From positions 1 to 64,000 of the forward strand of contig NZ_PCQD01000009.1 of NCBI RefSeq assembly GCF_002979975.1: a stretch of 64,000 bases of DNA, in the 5' to 3' direction. Both the position numbers and the translations under genes were made by a program. Of the stretch, positions 36,704 through 45,255 are shown one piece after another. Below the pieces are notes generated by a model. The model made no database searches and was not told where the DNA came from. It saw only the letters and a program-made list of their open reading frames with translations. The first letter of the stretch is position 1. Each line of letters opens with the position of its first letter. The stretch is from Pseudomonas sp. MYb185 (GTDB taxonomy: Bacteria; Pseudomonadota; Gammaproteobacteria; Pseudomonadales; Pseudomonadaceae).

Positions 36704-38026
36704 ATGATGAAAAGAACACTAATCGCCAGCGCCGTTGCCGCTGGTCTGCTGAGTCTGCCAACCCTGTCCGTTGCCCAGGGCGGCGGTTTTGTCGAAGACG
36801 CCAAGGCCAACCTGAGCCTGCGCAACCTGTATTTCGATGGTGACTACAAGAACAGCCCCAATTCCCCGAGTGATCGCGAATGGGGTCAGGGCTTCATGCT
36901 CAAGTTCAATTCCGGCTACACCCAGGGCCCGGTCGGTTTGGGTCTGGACGTGTTCGCCCGCTCGGGTATCCGCCTGGATTCCGGCAGCCGCCGCGGCAAA
37001 GCCGATACCAGCCGCCAACCCGGCACCATGTTCCCGCTGGAAAATGACGGCAGCGCCGTAGAGGAATTCAGCCAGATCGATTTCGCTGCCAAGGCCAAGA
37101 TTTCCAACACCGAGCTGAAAGCCGGTCGCGGCCTGGAGCCGAACCTGCCGATCGCGGTGCGCAATGACGGCCGTCTGCTGCCGCAGACCTACAGCGGCGC
37201 CATGCTGACCTCCAACGAAATCGACAACCTGACCCTGCGCATCGGTCACCTGGACGAGTCCAGCGGACGCGCTGCCACCTCTCATGAGGGTCTGCGCATC
37301 GGCGGTAGCAACGTCAATGCAGATGTCAACAAGTTCCAGTACCTCGGCGGTGATGCCAAGCTGGGTGAGAACCTGGTAGCCAGCTACTACTTCGCCCAGT
37401 TGAAGGATTACTACAACCAGCACTTCCTGGGCGCGGTACATACCCTGGACCTGGGTGCCGGCCAACTGATCACCGACCTGCGCTACTTCGACAGCGACTC
37501 CCACGGTGCCAACAGCAGCGCCACTGGCCGTGCCAATGGCTACACCGCTCGCGGCGTGAACAACAATGGCGAAGTGGACAACCGCGCAATGAGCGCCATG
37601 TTCACCTACAAGCTGAGCAACCACGCGCTGGGCCTGGGTTACCAGAAGATGAGCGGCGACAGCGACTTCGCCTTCCTGGACAATGGTGGCGGCTCCACTG
37701 CCTACCTGATCACCGACTCGCAGATCAACAAGTTCGAGCGTGCCGGCGAGAAGACCTGGGTGGGTGAGTACAGCTACAACTTCGCCGATTATGTACCCGG
37801 CCTGAGCTTCGGCGCCAAGTACCTGCGCGGCAGCGACTTCGATGTCGCACCCGGTAACGGTGACAAGGAATGGGAACGCAACCTGCGCCTGGACTACACC
37901 GTCCAGCAGGGCTTCCTGAAGGACCTGGGCGTATCCCTGCGTCACGCCAGCCTGCGTACCGATGCAGCCCAGGCTGACCAGGACCAGCTGCGGGTCTACC
38001 TGACCTACAACTTCGTTCTGCTCTGA
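36704..38026 (+). CDS. OprD-family outer-membrane porin
   Basis: 440 residues with a signal peptide (cleavage after VAQ, about residue 24). The OprD family markers are present: GFVEDAKANLSLRNLYF at the mature start, a TQGPVGLGLD strand, IDFAAKAKISNTELKAG, and a terminal aromatic-rich strand ending TYNFVLL. OprD porins are 18-stranded channels for carboxylates or basic amino acids. ATG 36704 has GAGGAGTAGC before it. It ends with its own terminator at 38034. Confidence 0.92.
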   Translation: MMKRTLIASAVAAGLLSLPTLSVAQGGGFVEDAKANLSLRNLYFDGDYKNSPNSPSDREWGQGFMLKFNSGYTQGPVGLGLDVFARSGIRLDSGSRRGKADTSRQPGTMFPLENDGSAVEEFSQIDFAAKAKISNTELKAGRGLEPNLPIAVRNDGRLLPQTYSGAMLTSNEIDNLTLRIGHLDESSGRAATSHEGLRIGGSNVNADVNKFQYLGGDAKLGENLVASYYFAQLKDYYNQHFLGAVHTLDLGAGQLITDLRYFDSDSHGANSSATGRANGYTARGVNNNGEVDNRAMSAMFTYKLSNHALGLGYQKMSGDSDFAFLDNGGGSTAYLITDSQINKFERAGEKTWVGEYSYNFADYVPGLSFGAKYLRGSDFDVAPGNGDKEWERNLRLDYTVQQGFLKDLGVSLRHASLRTDAAQADQDQLRVYLTYNFVLL

Positions 38027-38033
38027 TCTACCC

Positions 38034-38060
38034 AAAGCCCCGGCCCAGCGCCGGGGCTTT
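38034..38060 (+). terminator. Terminator after the first OprD gene
   Basis: AAAGCCCCGGC and GCCGGGGCTTT form a perfect 11-bp stem with a CCA-rich loop, the classic terminator form, eight bases after the stop codon. Confidence 0.85.
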
Positions 38061-38127
38061 GCTATCACCAGGGCACCTTTTCGGGTGTACCATGGTCTCC
38101 ATGTACAGGCAGTAACCGGAGACCACC

Positions 38128-38502
38128 ATGAACGACCAACCGCAGGGTTTCGGCAAAGCCTTCAGCCACACCGGCTTTCGCTGGAAACTGGGCAGATACG
38201 CCCGCGCCGCCGGCCATGAGGTGGTGGAGAAGGCGTTATGGCTGTACTACGCAGCCCAGAGCCCGGATACACCCCGCTGGGCCAAGACCGCCATCTACGG
38301 CGCGCTGGGCTACTTCATCTTCCCCCTGGATGCCATTCCCGACTTTGCTGCGGTAGTAGGTTATACCGACGATCTCGGTGTGCTGGCCGCGGCACTGGCC
38401 ACGGTATCCATGTACATCACCGACGAAATCAAGGACCGCACCCGCCAGACCATGGGCAGGTGGTTCAGCCCCATCCCCGTCAGAACCGACCAGCCTGACT
38501 GA
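38128..38502 (+). CDS. DUF1232/YkvA-family membrane protein
   Basis: 124 residues. The core GALGYFIFPLDAIPDFAAVVGYTDDLGVLAAAL is the DUF1232 signature, with two membrane helices around it; the C-terminus is basic and polar. The function is unknown. It has its own ribosome-binding site (GGAGACC) and lies between the two OprD genes. Confidence 0.85.
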   Translation: MNDQPQGFGKAFSHTGFRWKLGRYARAAGHEVVEKALWLYYAAQSPDTPRWAKTAIYGALGYFIFPLDAIPDFAAVVGYTDDLGVLAAALATVSMYITDEIKDRTRQTMGRWFSPIPVRTDQPD

Positions 38503-38620
38503 CAGGCGAGTCAAAGCTGCCTTTCTCGAAGACCCGAACTCAAGGCCCTGGATATCAAGGCGCAGACTTGCGACAGGGAGGCCCACATCAACGGCTTCAT
38601 CGATCACATATGCAAATATA

Positions 38621-38655
38621 GAATAAATAAATTCTTTTTTATTCTTTTTTAAAAG
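38621..38655. promoter_or_regulatory. AT-rich motif upstream of the second OprD gene
   Basis: In a GC-rich context this block reads GAATAAATAA followed by ATTCTTTTTTATTC and TTTTTTAAAAG. The ATTCTTTTTTATTC core recurs as ATTCTTTTTATTC at 46458, upstream of lsfA, and related sequences occur at 46364 and 49838, all in front of sulfur-scavenging genes. It may be a binding site for a sulfur regulator of the CysB type; this is inference. Confidence 0.4.
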
Positions 38656-38751
38656 TCAAGCTGTCGTTTATGTTACAGCTCTACGTCAGGGTGCCACTCG
38701 ACCACGCAGAGCCGGATGACGCATCGTCAACATATCAACGGAGCTTGAACC

Positions 38752-40038
38752 ATGAACTATTCCCTGCTTACCCGCGCTGTGGCCGCCGGTATCCTGACCA
38801 CCGCCCTGCCCTCACTGGCCTCTGCCGCTGAAGGCTTTGTCGAAGGCGCCTCGGCAACCCTCGGGCTGCGCAACTTCTACATCAACCAGGACAACCGCAG
38901 TGGCGACGCAGCCCCTTCCAAGGCGGAAGAATGGGGCCAGGGTTTCCTGCTGGACTTTCAATCCGGTTATACGCAAGGCCCGGTTGGCTTCGGTCTCGAT
39001 GCGCTTGGCCAGGTGGGGATCCGCCTGGATTCGGGTGGACGCCAGGGCAAAGCCGACCGCAGCCGTGATCCGGGCATCGTATTCCCGGTTGAGAGTGACG
39101 GCAGCGCAGTAAGCGATTTCAGTCGTATCGACTTCACCGCCAAGGCCAAGATTTCCAATACCGAACTGAAATACGGCACCCTGCTACCCAAGTTGCCGGT
39201 ACTGACGCTGAACGATGGTCGCCTGCTGCCACAGACCTTCCGCGGCGGCCAGCTGAGCTCCACCGATATAGATCGCCTGAGCCTGGTCGCCGGCCAGATC
39301 GAGAAGGCCAAGGGCCGTGCATCCAGCGACTATGAGGAACTGCGCATCGCCGGCGGTACCGAACGGGTCGATCAGTTCCGCTTTGTCGGCGGAGACTACA
39401 AGGTGACCGACAACCTGACCGCCAGCTACTACTTTGGCGAACTGGAAGACTACTATCGCCAGCATTATGTGGGTGCTGTGCATCACATCACCCTCGGTGG
39501 CGGCAAGCTGAGCACCGACCTGCGCCACTTCGACAGCAATGCCCATGGCGCCAACGATGATCAGGATGCCGGTTATGGCGCCGAGGTCGACAACCGCGCC
39601 AGCAGCATCCTGTTCAGCTATGGCCACAGCGGCCATAACCTGGGTGTGGGCTATCAGAGACTGAGCGGCGACAGCAACTTCCCGTTCATCAACAACGGCG
39701 ACGGCGCCACCGCCTACCTGATTACCGACTCGCAGATCGGCAAGTTCGAACGCGCCGGCGAGAAGACCTGGCTGGCGCGCTACGGCTATGACTTCGCCAA
39801 TGCCGGCCTGCCCGGTCTGAAAACCTCGGCGACCTATCTGCGCGGCAAGGACATCGATACGGCCCCCGGCGTTCGCGATACCGAATGGGAACGCGATCTG
39901 CGGATCGATTACACGATACAGGACGGCTTCCTCAAGGATGTCGGCTTCTCCCTGCGGCATGCCAGCCTGCGCAGCGATGTACAGCGCGACCGCGATGAGG
40001 TCCGTGCCATCGTCAACTACACCTTTACCCTGCTGTAA
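38752..40038 (+). CDS. OprD-family outer-membrane porin (second)
   Basis: 428 residues, clearly homologous to the first OprD gene (shared TQGPVGFGLD, IDFTAKAKISNTELK, FERAGEKTWLARYGYDFA). A signal peptide is cleaved after ASA (about residue 24). ATG 38752 follows GGAGCTTGAACC. The AT-rich upstream motif shared with sulfur genes and the position near the sulfur island suggest it might admit organosulfur compounds, which is inference. Confidence 0.9.
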   Translation: MNYSLLTRAVAAGILTTALPSLASAAEGFVEGASATLGLRNFYINQDNRSGDAAPSKAEEWGQGFLLDFQSGYTQGPVGFGLDALGQVGIRLDSGGRQGKADRSRDPGIVFPVESDGSAVSDFSRIDFTAKAKISNTELKYGTLLPKLPVLTLNDGRLLPQTFRGGQLSSTDIDRLSLVAGQIEKAKGRASSDYEELRIAGGTERVDQFRFVGGDYKVTDNLTASYYFGELEDYYRQHYVGAVHHITLGGGKLSTDLRHFDSNAHGANDDQDAGYGAEVDNRASSILFSYGHSGHNLGVGYQRLSGDSNFPFINNGDGATAYLITDSQIGKFERAGEKTWLARYGYDFANAGLPGLKTSATYLRGKDIDTAPGVRDTEWERDLRIDYTIQDGFLKDVGFSLRHASLRSDVQRDRDEVRAIVNYTFTLL

Positions 40039-40054
40039 CAGGCAGGCGGAGCCC

Positions 40055-40125
40055 CCAATCGCCCCGAGACGGGGCTCCCACAGAACCCAGCCAAACCGGT
40101 GGGAGCGGCGCCCCGCCGCGATTGG
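40055..40125. repeat. Inverted REP pair (BIME-like)
   Basis: CCAATCGCCCCGAGACGGGG, then TCCCACAG, and the inverted partner GGTGGGAGCGGCGCCCCGCC followed by GCGATTGG. This is the usual Pseudomonas arrangement of two head-to-head REP sequences. It follows the second OprD gene and may also end its transcription. Confidence 0.75.
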
Positions 40126-40193
40126 CGCCGCAAGGCGCCCGGGGCTCGGTACTGAATTGGCAATACCCAAATTTCCATACGGGGGCAATACCC

Positions 40194-40775
40194 ATGCGCA
40201 ACGAACTGATCCGCTATCTCATCCTGCCGGGCTGGCAAGGCTCCGGCCCCGACCATTGGCAAACGCACTGGCAGCAATTGCTGCCCAACGCCCAGCGGGT
40301 GGAACAGGCGAACTGGCAGCACCCGCAGCGGAGCGACTGGGTGGCTGAGCTTGAGCGCAACGTGGCCGCCGATCCGACTCCAGTGGTGCTGATCGCCCAT
40401 AGCCTGGGCTGCATCACCGTCGCACACTGGGCCGCCGCGACGTCACCAGCCTTGCGTAGCCGGGTGCGCGGTGCGCTGCTGGTGGCACCCGCGGATGTGG
40501 AACGTGACACCTGCGCCGAGCCGCTACGCGACTTTGCCCCCATCCCGCGTCAGCTCCTGGGTTTTCCGAGCGTGCTGGTCGGTTCGAGCAATGACCACGC
40601 CGCCAGCCAACACCGCGCAGTGACCCTGGGCAGCGGCTGGGGCAGCCAGACAGTGATCCTGGACCAGGCGGGCCATATCAACACGGCGGCGGGCTATACC
40701 CGCTGGGAAGACGGCTTCGTGCACCTGTATCAGTTGCAGAGCCGAATCGAGGAACAACGACGTCAGCGCGCCTGA
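40194..40775 (+). CDS. Alpha/beta hydrolase (RBBP9/YdeN type)
   Basis: 193 residues with an N-terminal YLILPGWQGSGPDHWQTHW, a nucleophile elbow AHSLGC (Ser at about 73) and a late GHIN histidine. This pattern is that of RBBP9/YdeN serine hydrolases, whose physiological substrates are unknown. ATG 40194 matches the family N-terminus; the upstream frame to 40122 runs into the REP pair. It lies 18 bases before the AAA+ gene and is probably co-transcribed with it. Confidence 0.8.
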   Translation: MRNELIRYLILPGWQGSGPDHWQTHWQQLLPNAQRVEQANWQHPQRSDWVAELERNVAADPTPVVLIAHSLGCITVAHWAAATSPALRSRVRGALLVAPADVERDTCAEPLRDFAPIPRQLLGFPSVLVGSSNDHAASQHRAVTLGSGWGSQTVILDQAGHINTAAGYTRWEDGFVHLYQLQSRIEEQRRQRA

Positions 40776-40793
40776 CCGGTTACATAGATACCC

Positions 40794-41600
40794 ATGACCC
40801 TATATCAGTCACCTGACACCATCCTCACGCTCGAGCAGGTCGCACCCGGCCCGCTGAGCATACGCGCCAAGGCACTGGTCTTCGTTGACCCGGCCTCGCG
40901 GCACCTGCACACCGAGCTGGAACGCCTGGCTGCCACCCCGCTGGCCGTGCTGATCCAGGGTGAAACCGGCACCGGCAAGGAGTTGCTGGCCCGCCAGTTG
41001 CACAGTGCCAGCCAGCGACCCGGCCCCTTCGTGGCCATCAACTGCGGTGCCTTGAGCAAAGGCCGGGCCGAGGAAGAACTGTTCGGCACGCAACTGCAGG
41101 CACTGCCCAGCGGCCGAACCGGCTGGTACGGCGCAGCCAATGGCGGCACGCTGTATCTGGACGAGATCGGCGATCTGCCGCGTGCCCTGCAGGCAAAGCT
41201 GCTTACTGCATTGCAGACACATGAAATCCGCCCGGTCGGCACGGGCCACTACACACCGGTGGATGTCCGTCTGATCGCCTCCAGCAGTTTCGATCTGGCC
41301 CGAGCGGTGCAGGCCGGCACCTTCAACGCCCACCTCCATGAGTACCTGACCGATGGCCTGCTACCAGTGCCGCCGCTGCGTCTGCGGGTGGCCGATATTC
41401 TCCCGCTGGCCGAGTATTTTCTCGCCATTCATGCGCAACGGCTGGAACTGCCGCTGCCCGCGTTTGACGAGGGCGCAGCCAGTCGCCTGCAGGCCCATCG
41501 CTGGCCGGGTAATATCCGCGAACTGGAACAGGTGGTGCACCTTGCCCTGCTGACCAGCCAGAATGGGCTGATCAGCGAGCAGGATCTGCACCTGGTGTGA
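40794..41600 (+). CDS. Degenerate sigma-54 activator AAA+ domain protein
   Basis: 268 residues consisting only of an AAA+ domain like that of RpoN enhancer-binding proteins. Walker A GETGTGKE (about 56-63), Walker B GGTLYLDEIGDL and sensor II WPGNIRELEQ are intact. The GAFTGA loop that contacts sigma-54 is absent: after ELFG the sequence reads TQLQALPSGRTGWYG and is three residues short. In the FREDLYYRL segment both arginines are lost (FNAHLHEYL). There is no sensory domain and no C-terminal HTH. It may bind ATP but is unlikely to act as a conventional activator. Its position at the edge of the sulfur island suggests a regulatory or chaperone-like role there, unproven. Confidence 0.8.
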   Translation: MTLYQSPDTILTLEQVAPGPLSIRAKALVFVDPASRHLHTELERLAATPLAVLIQGETGTGKELLARQLHSASQRPGPFVAINCGALSKGRAEEELFGTQLQALPSGRTGWYGAANGGTLYLDEIGDLPRALQAKLLTALQTHEIRPVGTGHYTPVDVRLIASSSFDLARAVQAGTFNAHLHEYLTDGLLPVPPLRLRVADILPLAEYFLAIHAQRLELPLPAFDEGAASRLQAHRWPGNIRELEQVVHLALLTSQNGLISEQDLHLV

Positions 41601-41609
41601 ACCGGACGT

Positions 41610-42800
41610 TCACACCCAGCCCAACCGCCGCCGCAGCCATAACCCGACCAGCAGACCCGCCAGACAGAACAACGCAAATACCCAGCCCGACAGCGCACCG
41701 GCCATGATCCCGGACAGCAGCGTGCCCACGGTGCAACCCAGCGCCAGCATGGCGCCCCACCCCATCAGTACCCCGCCCAGCAGACCGCGCAGGGACTGAC
41801 CAACAGCCGGACGTTTCGGTTGCCAATCGCCAGAGATCAGCGCACTCGCCCAGGACGCCAGCACCAGAGCACTGATAAAGGCCCCGTTATTCGACAGCAG
41901 CGCCTGCTTGACCGCCGTGGCGCAGCCGGAGAACCCGTCCAACCCGTGCAGTCGACCCGGCAGCCAGCCCAGGCTATCTGCAGCCGTGCGTGAGATGCTG
42001 CCCAGTTCAGCGGTCACGCCGAGCGGCGCCACCCGCAGGTAGCAGATCACCCCCAGCGCACCAATCAGCAGACCACCAACATAGGTCGGCCAGCGCCGAC
42101 GCCAGATGCGCTGACCAACCGACAGCGCTGCTGCCTCATGTGGCTGGGTCCGGGCAAAGCGCAGCAACAGCCAGGCCAGCACCGCCAGTAGCGCCAACTG
42201 CACCAGCAGCGAACCGGCATAGCCCAGTCGGCCTGGCAGCCAGATGGTCGGCGCATCGGCAATCAGCGTGAGATACAGCGGATTCCAGCTAAGGAAGCCG
42301 AGCACGAACCCCAGCAGCACGCCCAGCAGGGCAAATACCGAGGCAAAGGCGCCTTCACCCAGCCGATACAGGTGCGCGCTGATACAGGAACCGGAGATCG
42401 CCATGCCCAGACCAAACAGGCCTGCACCCAACGCCAGCACCACGCTGACCGGGCCGATATGCGCATCCGGTGGCAGACGGCCGCTGGACGGGTCCGGCAC
42501 AAAGGTGCCAAACACCGCGTGATAGCCCAGGCTGCCTACTGCCAGCGCCGCCAGCAGACCGAGCAGGCCATTGGGGTCGCGGCGCTCCACATAATCCCGG
42601 GTGATGCAGAAGAAGCAGAAGCGCGAACGCTGCAGCAGCACCCCGAACACCGCCCCGGCCAATAACGAGAAGCTCAAGGCGCGCCCCGCCGGGGTCGGCT
42701 CGAACAGTAACCAGGCCCAGCCCAGAATGCCGCTGGCCAATACCAGCGCCAGCAGCAGAGCGCCGCTGGCCGGCCGGTCTGCCGTTGTGTGCTTCATCAT
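41610..42800 (-). CDS. YeeE/YedE (TsuA-like) sulfur-compound permease
   Basis: 396 residues with about nine membrane helices and conserved cysteines in the repeated motifs RSRFCFFC, GSCIS, SGCAT and ALGCTVGTLLSG. These are the features of YeeE/TsuA proteins, which import thiosulfate through cysteine relays. ATG 42800 has GGGAGG eight bases upstream; a TTG at 42806 is an alternative. The gene is adjacent to the periplasmic rhodanese gene, and both point towards thiosulfate handling. It is convergent with the AAA+ gene (ten bases between stops). Confidence 0.85.
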   Translation of the reverse strand: MMKHTTADRPASGALLLALVLASGILGWAWLLFEPTPAGRALSFSLLAGAVFGVLLQRSRFCFFCITRDYVERRDPNGLLGLLAALAVGSLGYHAVFGTFVPDPSSGRLPPDAHIGPVSVVLALGAGLFGLGMAISGSCISAHLYRLGEGAFASVFALLGVLLGFVLGFLSWNPLYLTLIADAPTIWLPGRLGYAGSLLVQLALLAVLAWLLLRFARTQPHEAAALSVGQRIWRRRWPTYVGGLLIGALGVICYLRVAPLGVTAELGSISRTAADSLGWLPGRLHGLDGFSGCATAVKQALLSNNGAFISALVLASWASALISGDWQPKRPAVGQSLRGLLGGVLMGWGAMLALGCTVGTLLSGIMAGALSGWVFALFCLAGLLVGLWLRRRLGWV

Positions 42801-42851
42801 CCGCAAGTCCTCCCTTGTATTACCAGTCTGTCCCTACACCCGGCCCACACA

Positions 42852-42925
42852 TGGAGGGCCGGGTTCCATCCCGGCCAGCGGAGGCTCAGACAACCCCAAT
42901 GGTCGAGATGGAACTCGACCCTCCA
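42852..42925. repeat. Inverted pair of REP-like hairpins with compensatory changes
   Basis: Left element: TGGAG, stem GGCCGGG (42857-42863), loop TTCCAT, stem CCCGGCC (42870-42876). Right element: stem GGTCGAG (42901-42907), loop ATGGAA, stem CTCGACC (42914-42920), then CTCCA. The right element is the inverted copy of the left one; every difference is a paired change that preserves the stem. The loops are mutually complementary, and the outer TGGAGGG and CCCTCCA can also pair. Confidence 0.75.
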
Positions 42926-42976
42926 AAAAAGCCCCGGTCAGAGCAGCAATGCTGTTCACTCAAGCCGGAGCCGGGG
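42925..42976 (-). terminator. Probable terminator of the rhodanese gene
   Basis: Read on the minus strand, CCCCGG (42971-42976), an inner AGCATTGCT hairpin, then CCGGGGC and six T residues (42925-42930). It lies about 25 bases beyond the rhodanese stop codon. The loop is long, hence moderate confidence. Confidence 0.6.
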
Positions 42977-43002
42977 TACTGGAAAGGTTGAAAGCACTGC
43001 GG

Positions 43003-43926
43003 TTACTTGCCGCCCCATACCGTGCCAGCGACATTCACCACCGGCACGCCTACGGCATTGCCGTATTCCGTCCATGAACCATCGTAGTTACGCACCTCGT
43101 AACCGAGAATCTTGCTCAGGGCGAACCAGGTATGACTGGAACGCTCACCGATGCGGCAATAGGTGATGATCGGCTCGGAACCGTCCACGCCCACCGCGGC
43201 ATACACCTTGCGCAGCTCATCCGCCGACTTGAAGGTGCCGTCGGCAGCCACCGCCGAACCCCAGGGCACATTCACCGCGCCGGGAATATGCCCTGCCCGG
43301 ACGGCCAGCTCCTGCACGCCGTCAGGGGCGAAGATGCGCCCGTTGAATTCATCCGGCGAGCGGATATCGATCAGCCTGGCCTGATCCTTGCCCTCGGCCA
43401 CCGCGACCACATCGACAAAGCGCGCACGCAGCGCCTCGTTACGCTCACCGAGCGTGATATCACCCGCGGCATGGGCGACCTGACGGGTAGTCAGCGGGCG
43501 GCCTTCGCTTTCCCACTTGGCCCGACCACCATCCAGCAGCTTGACGTTGTCCACGCCATACACGTCGAAGATCCACGCGCCCCAGGCAGCGAACCAGTTG
43601 TTACTGTCGCCATAGAGAATCACCGTGCTGTCCTGCGATATCCCCGCCTCACGCAGCAGTTTCTGGAAGCTGTCCTGCGAGGCGATATCCCGGCGTACCG
43701 GATCGACCAGATCGGTATGCCAGTTGAAATTCACCGCGCCGGGGACATGCCCCCGCTCGTACTGGCCGGGATTGACGCTGACTTCAATAATGCGCAGATC
43801 AGCCTGATCCAGGTTCTTCTCCAGCCAGTCGGTACTCACCAGTACATCACTGGCGGCAGCCTGCGCCCCTTGCACTACTGCTGCGGCAGCCAATACCCCG
43901 GCTCCGAGCCATTGCTTGATGTTCAT
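43003..43926 (-). CDS. Periplasmic rhodanese-type sulfurtransferase
   Basis: 307 residues with a signal peptide (cleavage after AQA, about residue 23) and two rhodanese domains (about 28-150 and 165-305). The catalytic Cys257 lies in the loop CRIGERS of the second domain, as in thiosulfate sulfurtransferases. A secreted version suggests thiosulfate or persulfide chemistry in the periplasm, consistent with the adjacent YeeE/TsuA permease. ATG 43926 has AAGGAGAAGG before it, and the frame upstream to 43986 is not needed. Confidence 0.88.
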   Translation of the reverse strand: MNIKQWLGAGVLAAAAVVQGAQAAASDVLVSTDWLEKNLDQADLRIIEVSVNPGQYERGHVPGAVNFNWHTDLVDPVRRDIASQDSFQKLLREAGISQDSTVILYGDSNNWFAAWGAWIFDVYGVDNVKLLDGGRAKWESEGRPLTTRQVAHAAGDITLGERNEALRARFVDVVAVAEGKDQARLIDIRSPDEFNGRIFAPDGVQELAVRAGHIPGAVNVPWGSAVAADGTFKSADELRKVYAAVGVDGSEPIITYCRIGERSSHTWFALSKILGYEVRNYDGSWTEYGNAVGVPVVNVAGTVWGGK

Positions 43927-44013
43927 ACCTTCTCCTTGCCTTTCAGGGTGAGCCCGTGCGGGCTGCTCAAGCTGCCGACGCCACACCGGCGCCGGTCAGT
44001 CTCCGTTCTGCCG

Positions 44014-45246
44014 TCAGCTGTAGACCGAGGGCGCAGGGTGCTCCCCGGTCAGCAGCCAGCGGCCGATATCCTTCTGTTTGTGATCCAGCGGGTCATGCAG
44101 CGTGTGTACCCGCACGTTGCGCCAGTAGCGGTCGAAGCCGAATTTGGCTGAGGTCGCCCGTGCGCCCATGGTTTCGAATACCTGGCTGGTGATATCCAGC
44201 GCCGCGCGGGCCGACAGCAGCTTGGCTTCGGCGATCTGCAGCGCCAGTTCACCGCGCTGCAGCGCAGTCGGATCGGAGCTTTCCCATAGCTGCTGCAGGC
44301 GCTCTGCGGCCCTGTCAGCCAATACACTGGCGGCTTGGAGTTGCGTCCATAGATCCCCCAGACGCAATTGGATAAGCACGTCCGCAGTCGGACGGTCCGC
44401 CGTCGAACCGGGCCAGCTGCGCGCCCGCTCATGGATGTAGCGCACCGCCGAGTCCAGTGCGCCCACCGCGTTGCCCAGATAGATCTGCACCAGTACCAGT
44501 TGCGAGAAACAGGTACGCAAACTCGCCCGTACCGTGCCCAGCCCCTGCTCCAGCAGATCCTTGGGGTCGACGAACACACCTTCGAAGTTCACCGTACCGC
44601 TGTCGGTCTGGCGTTGGCCGAAGCCATCCCAGTCGTCGTTGACCAGCAGGCCGTCACGCTGCGCCGGCACCACCAGAAATACCCGGTCTTCCGGACGCGG
44701 CCCGCGCGGCGCGCTGACCATCAATACGTCCGCACCCAGTGCGCCGGAGCAGAACGATTTGCTGCCGTGCAACTGGTAGTGCTCCTCTTCGCGGCGCAGC
44801 TGCAGGCCGGTATCGCGCCCATTGGTGGCATTACCCCAGAACCAGTCCTGTTCCACCGTGCGACTCAGCCACTGCTGTTGCTGCTGCGCGCTGCCGAACA
44901 ACTGCAGGGTCACTACCTGCAGATGGTGAAAGGCGAACAGATGGGCCAGCGAGCTATCCACCGCCGCCAGATAGCGGGTGGTACGGTAGATCTCCGGCCA
45001 ACGGCTGCCGTGACCGCCCAGGTACCGGGGAATGCTCAACCGCAGCAGTCCACTCTGGCGAATCAGCTGCTTCTCCGACTGTGCCGAACCACCCTGGCGA
45101 TCCCGCTGCACGGCGCTCTCGGCCAGTTGTGCAGCCAGGGAAAGTGTGGCCTGGCGCCAGGCGTTGTCATCCAGCGCCAGCAGCCGCGGGTTGATGACCG
45201 GGGCCACTTCAAGGGACGATTGCAAGGGTGCGCTCGAGATGCTCAT
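44014..45246 (-). CDS. SfnB-family flavin-dependent sulfur acquisition oxidoreductase
   Basis: 410 residues of the acyl-CoA dehydrogenase superfamily (N-terminal helical domain, a central barrel with FWGNATNGRD and GSKSFCSGALGADVL, and a C-terminal helical bundle with RYWRNVRVHTLHDPLDHK). This C-terminal pattern is that of the DszC/SfnB group of FMNH2-dependent monooxygenases, which act on organosulfur compounds rather than acyl-CoA. The GAGGAGC site precedes ATG 45246. It lies nine bases downstream of a sulfonate-type binding-protein gene in the same direction. Confidence 0.82.
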   Translation of the reverse strand: MSISSAPLQSSLEVAPVINPRLLALDDNAWRQATLSLAAQLAESAVQRDRQGGSAQSEKQLIRQSGLLRLSIPRYLGGHGSRWPEIYRTTRYLAAVDSSLAHLFAFHHLQVVTLQLFGSAQQQQQWLSRTVEQDWFWGNATNGRDTGLQLRREEEHYQLHGSKSFCSGALGADVLMVSAPRGPRPEDRVFLVVPAQRDGLLVNDDWDGFGQRQTDSGTVNFEGVFVDPKDLLEQGLGTVRASLRTCFSQLVLVQIYLGNAVGALDSAVRYIHERARSWPGSTADRPTADVLIQLRLGDLWTQLQAASVLADRAAERLQQLWESSDPTALQRGELALQIAEAKLLSARAALDITSQVFETMGARATSAKFGFDRYWRNVRVHTLHDPLDHKQKDIGRWLLTGEHPAPSVYS

Positions 45247-45255
45247 GTTCGCTCC

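Noticed and set aside
40794-41600. Annotation as a functional sigma-54-dependent transcriptional activator
   Set aside because: The GAFTGA loop, arginine finger and DNA-binding domain are all missing, so the usual name would be misleading.
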